In this document: positions 17,672 through 25,011 of the stretch, piece by piece
Layout: the number at the start of each line of letters is the position of its first letter
How positions within the stretch are numbered: the first letter of the stretch is position 1
Origin: Sulfurovum sp. FS08-3
GTDB taxonomy: Bacteria > Campylobacterota > Campylobacteria > Campylobacterales > Sulfurovaceae
Reading direction: 5' to 3'
Length of the DNA stretch: 64,000 nt
Assembly (NCBI GenBank): GCA_000830175.1
Contig: JQIS01000001.1
Coordinates: 363,959 to 427,958 of the forward strand
Translations under genes and position numbers: made by a program
Notes under the pieces: model-generated
Seen by the model: the letters and a program-made list of their open reading frames with translations, nothing else
The model's database searches: none
Told to the model about the DNA's origin: nothing

Positions 17672-17796
17672 CCTCGTTCCCATCGCTCCTGCGTGGGAAT
17701 GCCTACTAACGTTTGAGTATAATTTCACTTACAATCCAACGTTAGTTGGCTTATGTAGCTCTCGTACGCATTCCCATCGAGACGATGGGAACGAGG
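17672..17796. repeat. Nested palindromic element with CCTCGTTCCCATCG ends
   Basis: 125 bp bounded by CCTCGTTCCCATCG on the left and its complement CGATGGGAACGAGG on the right. Inside are GTGGGAATGC / GCATTCCCA arms and a further inner pair CTAACGTT / AACGTTAG. It has no coding capacity. It ends the ParE-like toxin frame, so it probably arrived by insertion. The flank TAATTGTGGAACGAG recurs (inverted) in the dnaK-htpG gap at 27370-27390. Confidence 0.75.
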
Positions 17797-17819
17797 TAAT
17801 TGTGGAACGAGCAAAATGG

Positions 17820-18938
17820 TTAATTATCTCTAAAGTATAGCTCTTCTACATCCTTAAATCCGTGGCGATTGAGTATCTCTTTGAGTTTGAAGTTTTTGGG
17901 TTTTTGGGTGGTTTCATAGCAGATGAAGATTTTGTCGTACTCTTTGTCATCGACATTGTAGAGGAAATTATCGATATTTTCAAAGTAGTTGTCTTTAAAT
18001 TCAAGTTTGGACTCAATATCACCATCGACATTGGCAGGACTTCGGGTAGTGGCTTGGAAATAGACATCAATCCCGCCAAGTTCGAGCGATAACGCCAAAA
18101 GATAGGGCGGATACATAAACTCAGCCGTACCCAAAACCAGTACTCTTTTGCCCTCCAACGCATCGCTATCGATAGGATTTTCGAGGACACTGTGCAATCT
18201 ATCGATACCGTATCGTCCGAAGTTGTAGGGGATAATCTCATCTAACATCACCTTTTCTTGAGGCTGCGAGACGATGCACTCATCCATGACTTTGCCGTTG
18301 TAGTGCCACTCAAACTCAAAATTGCCATTGTAGAGCGTAATGTTTTTGAACGCATTTTTTTTGTTGCCAATCCAGCTTAGGATGGTGACAAGCAGATAGT
18401 TGTGTACGGCGGGGAGGTGGTGTTTGAGTTGTTCTATTAAATTATTGGCGGTTTTGCCTGTAGAGACCTCATCATCGACCAATACCACATTGCCCACATC
18501 GTAGAGCAAATCACGCAGAGCATTATCTTTGGGATGATAGATAATATGGCTAGGAGCATGGCAATGCTCTTCATAAAATTCCAAAAAGGTATCGTGAGAG
18601 GTCATAAAGCGAGTCGAATGAATATAAAATATATCTTTGATTCCAAATTCATCACGAAGTGCCTCAAAGACCCCATGCCCTAGTGCCGTAGCCGTCTCAG
18701 CAAATCCAATCACCACGGTAGGTTTATCAAGGATGATTTGATGTGTTGTTTTGTGAGCCAATTGTGAGTATATCTCTTTCATTGCGGAGGGTTTGACGGG
18801 AATATGTTTGCCCAGTACCTTGGAGACAAACAGATACCCCCTTTTGGGATTGAGCCTAGAACCAAAACCTGTAAGGTGTGCTAACTTTTGATCGTAGCTC
18901 ACACTCAAAAGCCCCGTCTTTAGTGACATATTGACCAT
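17820..18938 (-). CDS. Ter-type phosphoribosyltransferase with TRSP domain
   Basis: A 372-residue protein with a PRPP-binding signature V-V-L-V-D-D-E-V-S-T-G-K-T near residues 151-163, and upstream I-G-F-A-E-T-A-T-A-L-G-H-G. The C-terminal third (V-L-V-L-G-T-A-E-F-M-Y-P-P and later R-S-P-A-N-V-D) matches what I recall as the TRSP domain of the orotate-PRTase-like protein in tellurium-resistance-associated biosynthetic loci. Those loci normally also hold an ATP-grasp, a HAD hydrolase and a lyase, none of which is seen nearby. The small-molecule product is unknown. Monocistronic as far as can be seen. Confidence 0.75.
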   Translation of the reverse strand: MVNMSLKTGLLSVSYDQKLAHLTGFGSRLNPKRGYLFVSKVLGKHIPVKPSAMKEIYSQLAHKTTHQIILDKPTVVIGFAETATALGHGVFEALRDEFGIKDIFYIHSTRFMTSHDTFLEFYEEHCHAPSHIIYHPKDNALRDLLYDVGNVVLVDDEVSTGKTANNLIEQLKHHLPAVHNYLLVTILSWIGNKKNAFKNITLYNGNFEFEWHYNGKVMDECIVSQPQEKVMLDEIIPYNFGRYGIDRLHSVLENPIDSDALEGKRVLVLGTAEFMYPPYLLALSLELGGIDVYFQATTRSPANVDGDIESKLEFKDNYFENIDNFLYNVDDKEYDKIFICYETTQKPKNFKLKEILNRHGFKDVEELYFRDN

Positions 18939-19109
18939 AATAGTATCCTGTTGTATAAAACTTTGTAGCGTATTATATAGAATATTTTGTGATAAAGGGG
19001 TTGAGGGATTGATATTTGGGCTGTTCTTCTTTTGTTTTTACATTCTATTTGGATTGTAGGTGTAATCGTATCGCACAAAACGTGTGTGACAATGTGCAAC
19101 CAAACACTT

Positions 19110-19208
19110 CTACTGGATAATGATACGTGCGTTGGTGGCTTGAATGGGGCGGTTGTTGCCTCCGTGGACGGCGTGGGCGAACTTTTTGATTTGTGTTTGA
19201 GATACTTT
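19110..19208 (-). pseudogene. Duplicated 3' end of the alpha-carbonic anhydrase gene
   Basis: 99 bases matching 20123-20221 (the last 33 codons including the stop of the carbonic anhydrase gene) at a constant offset of 1013, with four mismatches. It reads the same C-terminal segment H-A-V-H-G-G-N-N-R-P-I-Q-A-T-N-A-R-I. The match begins exactly at the stop codon. No start or upstream coding is present. The VapBC-like pair lies between the two copies. The remainder of the 18939-19288 gap shows no gene. Confidence 0.85.
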
Positions 19209-19288
19209 TTGTGAGAGTTAAGAGATAATGCTTGGAGGTAGAAAGATATTGATAGATACTTGTATTATGAGCTTTTGTCATTCAAGTT

Positions 19289-19717
19289 TTATTCTATATT
19301 TTTACTAAACTCAACTGTACTCATTAATTTTATATCTTCTGAAACAAACCCCTTGTCGTTAGAGAGTATCAAATCGCACTCTACTTTTTTTGCCATGACA
19401 TATTGGATGGTATCTTCCAAATCTTTATAGTTAGAGTTGTTTTTCATTAAGATACAGCTTTGCATGACTTCATCATTACCAAATTTAACCACTTGGCAAA
19501 GTGTATTAATCTGCATAATGGCTTCGAGGGCTTTGGATTTATCGTTTTTGGAAAAGATATAGTAGAGTGTGGTGATAATATCGCATGAGGTGAAGAGTTT
19601 GATATTATCATTGTCACTTAAATAGAGTAGAGCTTTTTTACTTTGGGCATAAAGGGGACGATTGTGGTCATATATATCAGCAATGACATTGGCATCCAAA
19701 AAGATTCGTCTATACAT
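19289..19717 (-). CDS. PIN-domain toxin (VapC-like)
   Basis: A 142-residue PIN-fold RNase. The first acidic residue is in I-F-L-D-A-N-V-I-A-D, a second acidic cluster is in Y-K-D-L-E-D-T-I-Q-Y, and a third is in L-I-L-S-N-D-K-G-F. These are the Asp/Glu set that binds Mg or Mn in VapC toxins. It is preceded by and overlaps (8 bases) an RHH-type antitoxin gene on the same strand, the normal antitoxin-then-toxin order. It looks intact. It is inserted between the carbonic anhydrase gene and a copy of its tail. Confidence 0.82.
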   Translation of the reverse strand: MYRRIFLDANVIADIYDHNRPLYAQSKKALLYLSDNDNIKLFTSCDIITTLYYIFSKNDKSKALEAIMQINTLCQVVKFGNDEVMQSCILMKNNSNYKDLEDTIQYVMAKKVECDLILSNDKGFVSEDIKLMSTVEFSKNIE

Positions 19718-19949
19718 CCATACTTGCCTTAACCTTTTGAATGGAAAAATCGGTCAATAACCCTGTACCAAATCCATCCATTTGTTTTAATACCTCTTTG
19801 CGTTGTTGGACTCGTAGCTTATGGTATCGCTCTTCAATGAGTTCTTGAATCAATGCTGTCATGGATTGATTATTATTTTTAGCCAACTCTTCAAGGTGAT
19901 TGGCAATCTCTTGATCGAGTACAAAGTTTTTGCGTACGGTTACACTCAT
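19710..19949 (-). CDS. Antitoxin of the PIN-domain toxin (RHH-like)
   Basis: About 79 residues from the preferred start at 19949 (M-S-V-T-V-R-K-N-F-V-L), which has a strong AAAGGAGAGAC ribosome site. A longer frame from 19994 lacks one. The sequence pattern is a beta strand, then helix I-A-N-H-L-E-E-L-A-K-N-N-N, a turn and helix M-T-A-L-I-Q-E-L-I-E-E-R-Y, as in ribbon-helix-helix DNA binders. A C-terminal toxin-wrapping tail (G-F-G-T-G-L-L) follows. It probably autoregulates the operon. It overlaps the toxin start by eight bases. Confidence 0.8.
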   Translation of the reverse strand: MSVTVRKNFVLDQEIANHLEELAKNNNQSMTALIQELIEERYHKLRVQQRKEVLKQMDGFGTGLLTDFSIQKVKASMDV

Positions 19950-20100
19950 AGTCTCTCCTTTGATGTAAAAAGTTGTATGTATATATTTTAGCATAAATAG
20001 CTTGATGTGTCAAAAGAGCAAGATTCTCTTAGTACTTTTTGTTCCAACAAAGCCGATTTGGCAAATTGTGAATTTAGTTCAAATTAAATAGTTTTCCTCA

Positions 20101-20122
20101 TTGCGAAGCTTTAGCTTCGCAA
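20101..20122. repeat. Hairpin TTGCGAAGC-tttA-GCTTCGCAA
   Basis: A perfect 9-base-arm palindrome directly after the carbonic anhydrase stop codon. It has no T-run on the minus strand, so it is a weak terminator candidate or a REP-like sequence. Confidence 0.5.
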
Positions 20123-20866
20123 CTACTTGATAACGATACGTGCGTTGGTGGCTTGAATGGGGCGGTTGTTGCCTCCGTGGACGGCGTGGGCGAACTTCTC
20201 GATTTGTGTTTGAGATACTTTAAGCATTTTGCCTAGCACCATCCACTTAACCCCTTCAGAACAAGGCGGAGTGGTGAGTGAGCCGTTAAATCGGTAGTAT
20301 TGTGTCTGGGTAGGAATCAAATCCATAAGATTTTTGGCGACATTATTAAGCTCATGTTTCTCATCCTTATTCATGGGCATCTTCTCCCAAAGCTGTGCCA
20401 AGGTAGTGTTGGCTTTGCCATACTCAAACATTACACCAATCACCGCCAACTCTCCATCCTTTGCAACATGGACGAAGTGTACCTCTAGCGGGAAGCTTTT
20501 GCCCTCAATGTGGTTTTCACTGGGTGTATGGAAATGATACTGCTTAAGCTCATACCTCTTTTTGTCCACCACGATAGAGCTACCCGATGCGATATTGACT
20601 TGTACTGTATGACCGTTATTGACAATCTCCGTGGGAGCAGTGGTATAGCTAAATTGGATGGGGGCTAGATGGGCATCAAGAGAGTTTGTGATATTGATAG
20701 GCGATTGATTGCGTCCCAATGTACACATTTTGTAATCATCACTCAAACTTCCCCAACTAGAGGGTCCATTGTGACCTGTATAACCCCAGTGGGCGTTGTG
20801 CGTGGTGTGCGAACAGCTACTCATAAGTAGCAAAGCTGATGATAGCATTAAAGTAATTTTTTTCAC
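20123..20866 (-). CDS. Alpha-type carbonic anhydrase, lipoprotein signal
   Basis: Reversible hydration of CO2 to bicarbonate, exported to the periplasm or envelope. Of 247 residues, the first 18 form a signal with a lipobox-like L-M-S-S-C. The catalytic zinc histidines are in Q-Y-H-F-H-T-P-S-E-N-H and E-V-H-F-V-H, followed by the substrate-pocket T-T-P-P-C-S-E-G-V motif near the C terminus, all typical of alpha-CA. Complete and apparently functional. Its last 99 bases are duplicated at 19110-19208 beyond the toxin-antitoxin pair. In a CO2-fixing or acid-exposed host this would supply bicarbonate (inference). Confidence 0.93.
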   Translation of the reverse strand: MKKITLMLSSALLLMSSCSHTTHNAHWGYTGHNGPSSWGSLSDDYKMCTLGRNQSPINITNSLDAHLAPIQFSYTTAPTEIVNNGHTVQVNIASGSSIVVDKKRYELKQYHFHTPSENHIEGKSFPLEVHFVHVAKDGELAVIGVMFEYGKANTTLAQLWEKMPMNKDEKHELNNVAKNLMDLIPTQTQYYRFNGSLTTPPCSEGVKWMVLGKMLKVSQTQIEKFAHAVHGGNNRPIQATNARIVIK

Positions 20867-21018
20867 AATGATCCTTTTTCCTAAAAATCACATTATATCA
20901 TGCTCTATCTTATAAATTTATATGATAATAATAAAAAATACAATCAAATAAATTGATATATTAAAGCATTTATAGAGATGAACACTAGCTGATTGCACAC
21001 TTAAAAACTATCCCTACG

Positions 21019-21176
21019 TCATTGCGAACCTCTTAGGGTGAAACAATCTAAGATTTATTTCTACTTTTTTTAGAAAAAAGTAGGCAAAAAAGCGTCACCA
21101 CTCTCGAATCGCTTCGCTTTCAAAGTCGTTCGTGGTGACAAAAAATTAAAATAGATTGCTTCGTGCCTCGCAATGA
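21019..21176. repeat. Nested MITE-like element with TCATTGCGA ends
   Basis: 158 bp bounded by TCATTGCGA and TCGCAATGA. Inside are AACAATCTA / TAGATTGCTT, a perfect 10-base-arm hairpin CTACTTTTTT-tag-AAAAAAGTAG (21061-21083), and GTCACCAC / GTGGTGAC (21094-21139). It has no coding capacity. It occupies most of the 394-bp gap between carbonic anhydrase and gapA; nothing else is seen in that gap. A 50-bp minimal version is at 36593-36642 and a half copy at 30785-30812. Confidence 0.75.
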
Positions 21177-21260
21177 CTGGTTCAAAGATGATTTGATGGG
21201 TAAGTGTGTAGTATTAGTTACTTGAAAAAGAGGTACTAAGCGGGATAATCCCACCTAGAA

Positions 21261-22253
21261 CTATTGGCTTACTCGTACTGCCATATCGACAAGTCGTGTG
21301 CTGTATCCCCACTCGTTGTCGTACCAAGAGAGTACTTTGACCATATTGCCTCCTACGACTTGAATGGTATCAAGAGCTACGACGGTTGAGAGTGTTTCGC
21401 CGTTGAAATCGGAACTTACACGATAGACCTCATCGATACCTAAAATATGACTCAAATTGCCATTGGCAGCATCTTTGAAGGCTTGTTGTACTTCATCTAG
21501 TGTAATATCTTTGGCAAGTGTCACCGTCAAATCGACTAATGAGACGTTGGGTGTTGGGACACGGATAGCTTGACCGTTGAGTTTGCCATTAAGATGAGGC
21601 ATTACTTTGCCAATAGCTTTGGCAGCACCTGTGGTAGTGGGCCCCATATTAAGAGCTCCCGCACGTGCTTTGCGTGGGTCTTTTTTGTCTTTAGCATCCA
21701 AAAGCGATTGAGTACTGGTGTAGCTATGAACCGTTGTCATCAACCCTTTTTCGACACCAAAAACATCATCAAGCACTTTGACGATAGGGGCTAAACCGTT
21801 GGTAGTACAACTGGCATTGGAGATAATTGCCTCACCGTTGTATTTATCATCATTGACACCCAATACAAACGTAGGCGTATCATCTTTGGCAGGGGCTGAC
21901 ATAATGACTTTTTTGACACCTTTGTCGATATGTGTCTGAACGCTCTCCATAGTCAAAAACGCTCCCGTACACTCTAATACTACCTCTGCTCCAAGCTGGG
22001 CAAAATCCAAATCTTGTGGATCTCTACTGGCTACAAGCTTAGCTTTGTCTTTGCCGATATAAACGTATCCATCTTTGACGCTGACATCATTAAATGTACC
22101 GTGAACACTATCGTATTTTAAACCGTACTCAATCACGCTATCGTCGCCGCTTGCATTGATAGCTACAAGCTCTACATCGTCTCTTTTTGCAATAATTCTA
22201 GCTACGCATCGACCAATGCGACCCAAACCGTTAATAGCAACTTTCACAGCCAT
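21261..22253 (-). CDS. gap: Glyceraldehyde-3-phosphate dehydrogenase
   Basis: Glycolysis/gluconeogenesis enzyme oxidising glyceraldehyde-3-phosphate with NAD(P). At 330 residues it is of standard length. The Rossmann start is V-K-V-A-I-N-G-L-G-R-I-G-R, the catalytic cysteine is in S-N-A-S-C-T-T-N, and the C terminus is S-W-Y-D-N-E-W-G-Y-S-T-R. It is transcribed divergently from nadD with only about 75 bases between the two starts, so their promoters overlap or are back to back. Confidence 0.97.
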   Translation of the reverse strand: MAVKVAINGLGRIGRCVARIIAKRDDVELVAINASGDDSVIEYGLKYDSVHGTFNDVSVKDGYVYIGKDKAKLVASRDPQDLDFAQLGAEVVLECTGAFLTMESVQTHIDKGVKKVIMSAPAKDDTPTFVLGVNDDKYNGEAIISNASCTTNGLAPIVKVLDDVFGVEKGLMTTVHSYTSTQSLLDAKDKKDPRKARAGALNMGPTTTGAAKAIGKVMPHLNGKLNGQAIRVPTPNVSLVDLTVTLAKDITLDEVQQAFKDAANGNLSHILGIDEVYRVSSDFNGETLSTVVALDTIQVVGGNMVKVLSWYDNEWGYSTRLVDMAVRVSQ

Positions 22254-22328
22254 CTTTAAATCCTTAAATAAAATTTTGATAAAATTATAACATTATTAGC
22301 AGTAAAATTGATTGAACAAGGTTACAAA

Positions 22329-22874
22329 TTGGTTAAAATTGCAATTTTTGGTGGAAGTTTTGACCCTCCCCACAACGGACATCACAAGATTGTCCACAAG
22401 GCTCTTGAGGTATTGGAGATAGATAAACTCATCGTCGTACCCGCCTATCTCAATCCTTTCAAACACGCCTCTCATGCAACACCTAGCCAACGATTGCATT
22501 GGTGCAAAGAGATATTTCATCACCCCAAAGTTGAAATTAGCTCGTTTGAAATTGACCAACACAAAAGCATCTACTCCGCCCACACCATCGCCCATTTTAG
22601 GCAATATTATGAAGTCAAATACTTTATTATCGGAGCCGATAACGTAGCCTCGCTTGATAAGTGGCATCAGTTTGAATGGATAAACGAAACGATTACATGG
22701 GCGATTGTCCACAGGGAGGATATAGCGTTTGAGACCTCCAAGCTCAAAGAGTGGATTGAACTACCTCTCAAAGCCAATATCAGCTCCACTATGATACGCA
22801 CCATGTTGGCATTTGACCATATTGACCACAAAATCAAAGAGGAGATTGAGAGAGTCTATCGAGAGGTAAAATGA
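22329..22874 (+). CDS. nadD: Nicotinate-nucleotide adenylyltransferase
   Basis: Adenylates nicotinate mononucleotide in NAD biosynthesis. The signature G-G-S-F-D-P-P-H-N-G-H sits at the very N terminus, and the late I-S-S-T-M-I-R motif is present. The TTG at 22329 is preferred because AAGG lies seven bases upstream and it places the protein start (V-K-I-A-I-F-G-G-S-F) where the family begins. An in-frame TTG at 22308 would add seven residues. A 23-codon frame overlapping its stop (ATGATGAAC, 22871) does not resemble rsfS, the usual neighbour. Confidence 0.93.
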   Translation: MVKIAIFGGSFDPPHNGHHKIVHKALEVLEIDKLIVVPAYLNPFKHASHATPSQRLHWCKEIFHHPKVEISSFEIDQHKSIYSAHTIAHFRQYYEVKYFIIGADNVASLDKWHQFEWINETITWAIVHREDIAFETSKLKEWIELPLKANISSTMIRTMLAFDHIDHKIKEEIERVYREVK

Positions 22875-23040
22875 TGAACAAATTTCTTATTCTTAAGTTG
22901 CATTTGGAACCATTTATACATTTCACAACGCAGAGAGTCTAAAACAACTCTAATTTTTTTTCGGAAGTGGTGTTTGAGTTACTACCAATAGGCGAGATAA
23001 AACCTTATTTCTACAAAAGCTACGGGTGGATTGCTTTCTG

Positions 23041-23070
23041 CATTCAAGAGTTCTAGTTGTGAATGTTCTA
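23041..23070. repeat. Imperfect palindrome around TTCTAG, copy 1
   Basis: CATTCAAGAG-TTCTAG-TTGTGAATG can fold back on itself and recurs nearly exactly at 24186-24215. The two copies bracket the BrnA/BrnT remnant and the 136-residue gene. Confidence 0.55.
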
Positions 23071-23104
23071 TTTTGGGATTGGGGGCTAATGGAGGGGAAC
23101 AACC

Positions 23105-23317
23105 CTAACTATACGATAATTTTTTTGAGATTTCAATATCTTGTTTGAGCAGTGCATTGACGATGCTATTAAGTGAGAACTCTTTGGAGTTGTTTTTGAT
23201 TTTGGACATCAAAAACTCTTTAATATCTTTATCCAAATAGATAGGAATATCAAGCTCCTCTATGGGTCGATAAAACTTACCTTGCACGGCATTGCTAAAA
23301 TCATACTCTTCTCTCAT
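23105..23317 (-). CDS. BrnA-like antitoxin
   Basis: About 70 residues starting M-R-E-E-Y-D-F-S-N-A-V, the characteristic opening of BrnA antitoxins. It continues P-I-Y-L-D-K-D-I-K-E-F-L and a helical C terminus with S-L-N-S-I-V-N-A-L-L-K. The ATG at 23317 overlaps the stop of a BrnT fragment (ATGA), the normal toxin-first BrnTA arrangement, and supports this start over the upstream ATG at 23326. It seems intact although the toxin is truncated. Confidence 0.65.
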   Translation of the reverse strand: MREEYDFSNAVQGKFYRPIEELDIPIYLDKDIKEFLMSKIKNNSKEFSLNSIVNALLKQDIEISKKLSYS

Positions 23318-23478
23318 ATTGGACACCTTTTTTGATATATTTTGCTCTCATTGTTCGTTGCTTTTCTAGCACTTATCACTCTAACTATCTCAAATCCATT
23401 TGAATCCCTAAAAGTATGCACGACGGTCAAAATCACTTCATTTTGTGATTTGCCAATCAAGATATAACGATATTTACA
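23314..23478 (-). pseudogene. BrnT toxin remnant
   Basis: An open stretch without a start codon encodes Y-R-Y-I-L-I-G-K-S, I-L-T-V-V-H-T-F-R-D and V-I-S-A-R-K-A-T-N-N-E, the strongly conserved C-terminal half of BrnT RNase toxins. An in-frame TAG at 23479-23481 and the loss of the N-terminal half (including the expected catalytic residues of the first strands) make it non-functional. A -10-like TATAAT reads into it at about 23505, which could still drive the antitoxin. Confidence 0.78.
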
Positions 23479-23605
23479 CTATCTTTCATTTTTGATAGAG
23501 CTATTATAGCATATTTTTATAGGTTGGATTTTATCGAACATCATTAAGCATTAAATTCAAACAAGATAAAATATCATACTAATTATTTGCAATATAGGAA
23601 CTTAA

Positions 23606-24016
23606 ATGAGCTTTGAAGATATTGAAACGCACCTTTGTGGTTTGGTGGAGCGTTCACTTCAAGATAGAATGCTCAAAGAGGAGTTTATCTTTCAAATAAG
23701 TTCCAAAACCATTGAGAGTGCTTGGAGATACTACTTTATTAATCTCAAAAAATATCGTTTTCGAGTCCATAGTGATGATATTCGACACATCTATAATCAA
23801 CATCACGAAGAGGTCTATCATATATGCAAAGTACACTACTATCTTGAAAAATTTAAAAGTATCGAAAAGACAACCACGCGAGATGCTCAAACGGGCAAAA
23901 TGATACCTTGTTTGACATTTACCAAACAGCTCAAAGACAAAAGAGTAAAAATAGTGAAATTAAATTTAAGTAGGAAAAAACTGTTGAGTCTCAAAACGCT
24001 CTATGAGATAGGGTAG
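23606..24016 (+). CDS. Small protein resembling phage-associated BECR nucleases
   Basis: A 136-residue protein with no signal or membrane segment. The central motif V-H-S-D-D-I-R-H-I-Y-N-Q-H-H, a strand with Y-L-E-K-F-K-S-I-E, and the end K-L-N-L-S-R-K-K-L-L-S-L-K-T-L-Y-E follow the pattern I associate with phage-Barnase/EndoU/ColicinE5-RelE-like (PBECR) nucleases. This includes the first-strand His and late K...T-x-Y. That is inference from pattern only. It stands alone, on the plus strand, in the repeat-rich accessory zone with a promoter-like AT-rich upstream region. Confidence 0.5.
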   Translation: MSFEDIETHLCGLVERSLQDRMLKEEFIFQISSKTIESAWRYYFINLKKYRFRVHSDDIRHIYNQHHEEVYHICKVHYYLEKFKSIEKTTTRDAQTGKMIPCLTFTKQLKDKRVKIVKLNLSRKKLLSLKTLYEIG

Positions 24017-24185
24017 CAGACCGAAAACTGCTACAACTTTAGGGCTATCGAGAGTCTGCATCCCAAAAGTGCTACCAAGGCACTCAATTCCCACGGTCTT
24101 TAACGATGACAGATTAGCTCTGTTGCTCTTATTATATCAAAATAGGTTTGATAAATCAATGGTATTTTGGCATCTATTTTACTCT

Positions 24186-24250
24186 CATTCAACAAGTTCT
24201 AGTTGTGAATGTTCCACTAGACTTCAAAGCTCTCATATACACTCCCACCG
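24186..24250. repeat. TTCTAG palindrome copy 2 plus CTCCCACC/GGATGGGAG repeat
   Basis: CATTCAACAAG-TTCTAG-TTGTGAATG (24186-24215) repeats 23041-23070. Just after it, ACTCCCACCG-aggac-GGATGGGAGCGAGG is a diverged member of the CGTTCCCA / TGGGAACGAGG family. No gene is seen in 24017-24302. Confidence 0.5.
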
Positions 24251-24302
24251 AGGACGGATGGGAGCGAGGGAAGCAGGGAGCTTCGTGATGAGGGAAACAA
24301 TA

Positions 24303-24530
24303 TTACTTTACTGTTGAAATACTTCCATGGTAAATAACTATTCCACATTTGAGTTTATCATTTTTGTATTCTTCTAAATTTTTCATCTGATTAATAATAG
24401 TTTGGGAAGTGGAGTTTCCAATATATGTATTTTCATTAATGCATTGATACTTATTAGCATCAAAAATTGTTTTTACTTTTTGTAAAAAATCTGTATCTTT
24501 TTTTGAAGTTATAGAAATAATATATGCCAT
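24303..24530 (-). CDS. Small protein of unknown function behind a consensus promoter
   Basis: 75 residues, AT-rich. Predicted order is strand (A-Y-I-I-S-I-T), helix (T-D-F-L-Q-K-V-K-T-I-F), strand, helix (T-I-I-N-Q-M-K-N-L-E-E-Y), strand (K-C-G-I-V-I-Y-H-G). This ferredoxin-like alternation is reminiscent of Cas2/VapD folds, but no motif proves this. A ribosome site (AAGGACTT) and a perfect sigma70 promoter (24552-24580) directly upstream argue that it is real and well expressed. I do not recognise the family. Confidence 0.55.
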   Translation of the reverse strand: MAYIISITSKKDTDFLQKVKTIFDANKYQCINENTYIGNSTSQTIINQMKNLEEYKNDKLKCGIVIYHGSISTVK

Positions 24531-24551
24531 TTAAGTCCTTAATTTTTAAAT

Positions 24552-24580
24552 ATTATACTAACTATAAAACTTAATGTCAA
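24552..24580 (-). promoter_or_regulatory. Perfect consensus sigma70 promoter
   Basis: On the minus strand TTGACA, a 17-base spacer and TATAAT, an exact match to consensus, ending about 20 bases before the start of the 75-residue gene. It overlaps the stop region of the upstream membrane protein gene. Confidence 0.75.
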
Positions 24581-24984
24581 GTTTCTGATTTATTTTGTTC
24601 TATTTCATTCGATAATTCTTTGTCTTTTACATTTTTCCACCCTAAAAATATACTTGATAATAAAATAAAAATAACAACCGCACAGCATAAACAAACATAA
24701 TAATACTGTTTATCAATAGTATTGTTGATTTCCATAATAGTAGAAATAAACATTATAAATATTCCTGAAAGTAAAAAATATCCACCATATTCTCCATCTA
24801 GTTTTTGATTCAATAAAGATTTAGCTAAAGATGGATTATTCGAACCATTTTCATCTGCATATGTAGTTTGAGTATTTTTTTTAATATTATCAACTGTTGT
24901 ATCTCTAAATCCTTTTGCAATCATCCACACACCTATAGCTTCCAATATGAGGGCTAGTAAGGTAAAAATATCTTTACATTCCAT
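24577..24984 (-). CDS. Small membrane protein of unknown function
   Basis: 135 residues with three predicted membrane helices: residues about 7-24 (T-L-L-A-L-I-L-E-A-I-G-V-W-M), 68-86 (Y-F-L-L-S-G-I-F-I-M-F-I) and 95-115 (Y-V-C-L-C-C-A-V-V-I-F-I-L-L). A polar N/T-rich loop lies between helices one and two. The ribosome site AAGGAAAT precedes the ATG. AT-rich like its neighbours, suggesting a shared acquired origin. No family recognised. Confidence 0.6.
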   Translation of the reverse strand: MECKDIFTLLALILEAIGVWMIAKGFRDTTVDNIKKNTQTTYADENGSNNPSLAKSLLNQKLDGEYGGYFLLSGIFIMFISTIMEINNTIDKQYYYVCLCCAVVIFILLSSIFLGWKNVKDKELSNEIEQNKSET

Positions 24985-25011
24985 TTATTTCCTTATTTAA
25001 TATTTTATAGC

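Noticed and set aside
19032..19214. 60-residue plus-strand frame
   Set aside because: Most of it is the complement of the duplicated carbonic anhydrase tail.
22871..22942. 23-codon frame overlapping the nadD stop as rsfS
   Set aside because: The sequence does not resemble the rsfS start and stops early; no other support.
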